A stretch of 64,000 bases of DNA, taken from contig NZ_JAWDKA010000010.1 of NCBI RefSeq assembly GCF_032714615.1, forward strand, positions 1 through 64,000. Reading direction: 5' to 3'. This document shows, in pieces, positions 62,107 to 64,000 of this stretch. Position numbers and translations under genes: made by a program. This DNA comes from Methanorbis furvi. Lineage in GTDB: Archaea; Halobacteriota; Methanomicrobia; Methanomicrobiales; Methanocorpusculaceae. Below the pieces are notes generated by a model that was not told the DNA's origin, made no database searches, and saw only the letters and a program-made list of their open reading frames with translations. The first letter of the stretch is position 1, and each line of letters opens with the position of its first letter.

Positions 62107-63078
62107 ATGGAGTTATCTGAGTATCTGAAGTCTGTTGCTGAGAAGGTTGATCAGGAGGCGGACGAGTACAGCAAAGCGACCGACACGACGCTGCAGAAGG
62201 CATCAGCCCATCTGCTGCTCGGCGGCGGCAAACGCCTGAGACCTGCAATGGTTCTTCTTGCAGCAGACGCTGTCCGCAAGGGTGCTTCGGCAGATATTTT
62301 TTCTGCTGCTCTTGCTCTTGAGTGGACCCACACGTTCACGCTGGTTCATGATGATATTATGGACGGCGACTCGCTGCGCCGCGGAAGACCGACGGTTCAT
62401 GTGGTGTGGAACGAGGCAACCGCAATTCTTGCAGGCGATGTTTTGTATGCAAGGGCGTTTGAGTATCTGTGTTCGGTGAAGAATGCAAGTGCTGAGTCGA
62501 AGGTGAAGGCTGTTCAGATGCTGTCTCATGCATGTTATGAGATCTGTGAAGGCCAGGAGGAGGATGTTTCCTTTGAGACTAGGAATGATGTTCGAGCATC
62601 TGAGTATCTTGAGATGGTTCGAAAGAAGACGGGTGTGTTGTATGCGGCTGCTGCCGGTATCGGTGCGGCTCTTGCAGGAGGAGATGCCAAGCAGATTGCG
62701 GCATTCTATACGCTTGGTCAGAACACAGGCATTGCATTCCAGATTCAGGATGATATCATTGATCTGATGACGCCGCCTGAGATTTCTGGTAAGGATCAGG
62801 CATCTGATCTTCGTGAGAACAAGCAGACGCTTCTGGCAATCACGGCACGCGAGATGGGTGTTGATCTGTCAAAGTACCACAAGGATCATCTTACAAAGGA
62901 GGAGATTGCCGAGGCAATTGCCCTTCTTGAGATGTCAGGTGTGCTTGGCAAGGTCCGCGGTATTTCCGAGAAGATGATCGCTGATTCGAAGGCTGGTCTT
63001 GCAAGTGTTGTGCCTGCATCCGAGGAGCGGGATCTGATCTTTGAGATGGTGGACTTCTTTATTACGAGAGGATACTAA
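62107..63078 (+). CDS. idsA: Prenyl diphosphate synthase (geranylgeranyl/farnesyl)
   Basis: A 323-residue trans-prenyltransferase that extends IPP/DMAPP units for archaeol lipids. First aspartate motif LVHDDIMDGDSLRRGRPTVH (about 80-100), second FQIQDDIIDLM (about 216-226), and LLGGGKRLRPAMVLLAADA near the N-terminus. Chain length cannot be fixed by eye. I start at MELSEYLKSV, 25 bases after RNase J; a longer frame back into that gene is rejected. Confidence 0.94.
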   Translation: MELSEYLKSVAEKVDQEADEYSKATDTTLQKASAHLLLGGGKRLRPAMVLLAADAVRKGASADIFSAALALEWTHTFTLVHDDIMDGDSLRRGRPTVHVVWNEATAILAGDVLYARAFEYLCSVKNASAESKVKAVQMLSHACYEICEGQEEDVSFETRNDVRASEYLEMVRKKTGVLYAAAAGIGAALAGGDAKQIAAFYTLGQNTGIAFQIQDDIIDLMTPPEISGKDQASDLRENKQTLLAITAREMGVDLSKYHKDHLTKEEIAEAIALLEMSGVLGKVRGISEKMIADSKAGLASVVPASEERDLIFEMVDFFITRGY

Positions 63079-63087
63079 CCGACCCGC

Positions 63088-63145
63088 TAAAATCGTAATG
63101 TGAGTGTCTGAACGCCTACGGCGTTCAGACACTCACACGATTTTA
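63088..63145 (+). terminator. Perfect long hairpin after idsA
   Basis: TAAAATCG (63088-63095) pairs with CGATTTTA (63138-63145), and 63099-63116 (TGTGAGTGTCTGAACGCC) pairs perfectly with 63120-63137, around a TAC loop, with only three unpaired bases between the two stems. It starts 9 bases after the idsA stop. A following segment CCCTCGCTTCGCTCGGTC (63156-63173) adds a smaller fold. It could end transcription or be another fold-back insertion. Confidence 0.7.
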
Positions 63146-63264
63146 CCGGCGCGCATCCCTCGCTTCGCTCGGTCAGGGTGAGTGGTGAGTGGATTTTTTT
63201 CTAATCATGTTCACTCACCATTGATTCACTTACTTTTTTCATAATAGGAGTTACGCGGTGACGA

Positions 63265-63390
63265 ATATTTCGAAACGCGAATAGCGCGAATAAAAAAATT
63301 TGTGCTTCTATCTAAAATATGATATTTAATACTTTCCTAAAAATCGCCATTGGCGATTTTTTTATTCGCGCTATTCGCGTTTCGAAATAT
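63265..63390. repeat. Fold-back element, family A, copy 4 (no module)
   Basis: Perfect 33-base inverted repeats: 63265-63297 and 63358-63390 (arm starts ATATTTCGAAACGCGAATAG). The right arm is directly preceded by the core ATCGCCATTGGCGAT. This copy has no GC-rich module, so it shows the uninterrupted form. It lies between idsA and the nitroreductase gene. Confidence 0.9.
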
Positions 63391-63463
63391 TTACCACCGC
63401 CTAACGCCTCAAACATGGCAATACACAAAGCTCTTTTTATCACCAGATCCCTAATTATCATCA

Positions 63464-64000
63464 ATGAAATCAGCTCTCTCATCACCCCTGACAATCATCT
63501 GCGACAAAGACGCCTGCACATCCTGCGGCCTCTGCTCAACCATATGCACCACACGAAAAATTACCGGTGAAAAAGGAAAAAATCCTGACATCAATAATGC
63601 AGGTCCCTGCATCTCCTGCGGCCACTGCATCGCAGTCTGCCCGGCAAACGCACTCTCAACAACCAGCAGTGACTTCACCTCACCGGAAAACATCAAAGCA
63701 TATCACTCAGGGGTTGACGCAGACCTCCTTGCCCAGTACCTCAAAAGCCGCCGCTCGATCAGAATATGGAAGGACACGCCGGTAGCAAAAGAGGATATCG
63801 ACCGCCTCCTCGACATCGCCGCATACGCTCCATCTGCTGCGAACATCCATCCGGTCAAATGGGCAGTGACCGCCGACCCGAAAAAAGTACAGGAGTTCAC
63901 CAAAGCCTCGGTCGCATACCTCAAAACCCTTCCCGCAGATCATCCCGCAGCAGGAGTCGCACAAATGCTTATCGCCGGAGCTGATGCCGGAGGCGACCCG
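63464..64000 (+). CDS. Ferredoxin-nitroreductase fusion, N-terminal part (cut by window edge)
   Basis: 179 codons lie in the window, frame open to the edge. Two 4Fe-4S motifs come first: CDKDACTSCGLCSTIC (about residues 13-28) and CISCGHCIAVCPA (about 48-60). The nitroreductase domain begins at YLKSRRSIRIWKDTPVAKED (about 93-112), with FMN-binding arginines and YAPSAANIHPVKW. This family of flavoproteins with an N-terminal ferredoxin occurs widely in methanogens; the substrate is not known. It has no strong Shine-Dalgarno. Confidence 0.88.
   Translation, partial: MKSALSSPLTIICDKDACTSCGLCSTICTTRKITGEKGKNPDINNAGPCISCGHCIAVCPANALSTTSSDFTSPENIKAYHSGVDADLLAQYLKSRRSIRIWKDTPVAKEDIDRLLDIAAYAPSAANIHPVKWAVTADPKKVQEFTKASVAYLKTLPADHPAAGVAQMLIAGADAGGDP

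Overview
The window comes from a methanogenic euryarchaeon, most likely Methanomicrobiales; Methanocorpusculum is my best guess from general resemblance, not from a search. Supporting signs are a thermosome, archaeal Lon, the nine-gene A1AO ATP synthase operon (H-I-K-E-C-F-A-B-D), an archaeal ribosomal/RNA polymerase operon, the archaeal mevalonate branch through isopentenyl phosphate kinase, a formate dehydrogenase gene at the left edge, and TATA-type promoters with purine-rich Shine-Dalgarno sites.

Layout. 0-5.3 kb (mostly minus): fdhA start, a small conserved-looking ORF, tRNA-Ser(CGA), thermosome, GfcR-like regulator, Nob1 and PRPP synthetase. 5.3-11.6 kb (plus): membrane Lon protease, the TldD/TldE pair, a ribbon-helix-helix (RHH) protein and a stalked surface protein. 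11.7-26.4 kb: a type IV pilus-like region. Two KaiC/FlaH-like ATPase paralogues with altered Walker A motifs and two RHH-like proteins (one membrane-anchored) diverge from a pilin, a secretion ATPase and a double membrane platform protein. Further pilins follow, then a four-gene minus-strand pilin-like operon and a decayed partial copy of it. 26.6-34.9 kb: ATP synthase operon. 35-44.5 kb: MntA/HepT toxin-antitoxin pair, a lipoprotein, two more pilins, pgk, and a VTC / DUF4956 / CotH surface cluster. 44.8-50.1 kb: purL, aIF2beta-TRAM, Rpo11 and two alpha/beta hydrolases. 50.6-56.7 kb: tRNA-Ser(GCT), rps13-rps4-rps11-rpoD-rpl18e-rpl13-rps9-rpoN, tRNA-Pro(CGG), rpoK-eno-rps2. 57.1-63.1 kb: MEMO, mevalonate kinase, IPK, IPP isomerase, RNase J and a prenyl diphosphate synthase, which together supply C5 units and longer prenyl chains for archaeal lipids. 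The right edge is a ferredoxin-nitroreductase fusion.

The most unusual structure is a set of intergenic fold-back elements. Family A has arms built on GCGAAT repeats and a core reading ATCGCCAATGGCGAT. Family B has arms built on CACGGA repeats. Both families share an exchangeable GC-rich module (CCGCGAAGCGGTGAGCAGG...GGCATGCG) seen in at least six places. One family A copy supplies the last codons of the CotH gene, and one copy is an A/B chimera. The second notable theme is modular pilin evolution: two pilins with different N-terminal scaffolds end in a similar aromatic-rich module, another carries a possible beta-sandwich region, and one pilin operon copy is visibly decaying by deletion and frameshift.
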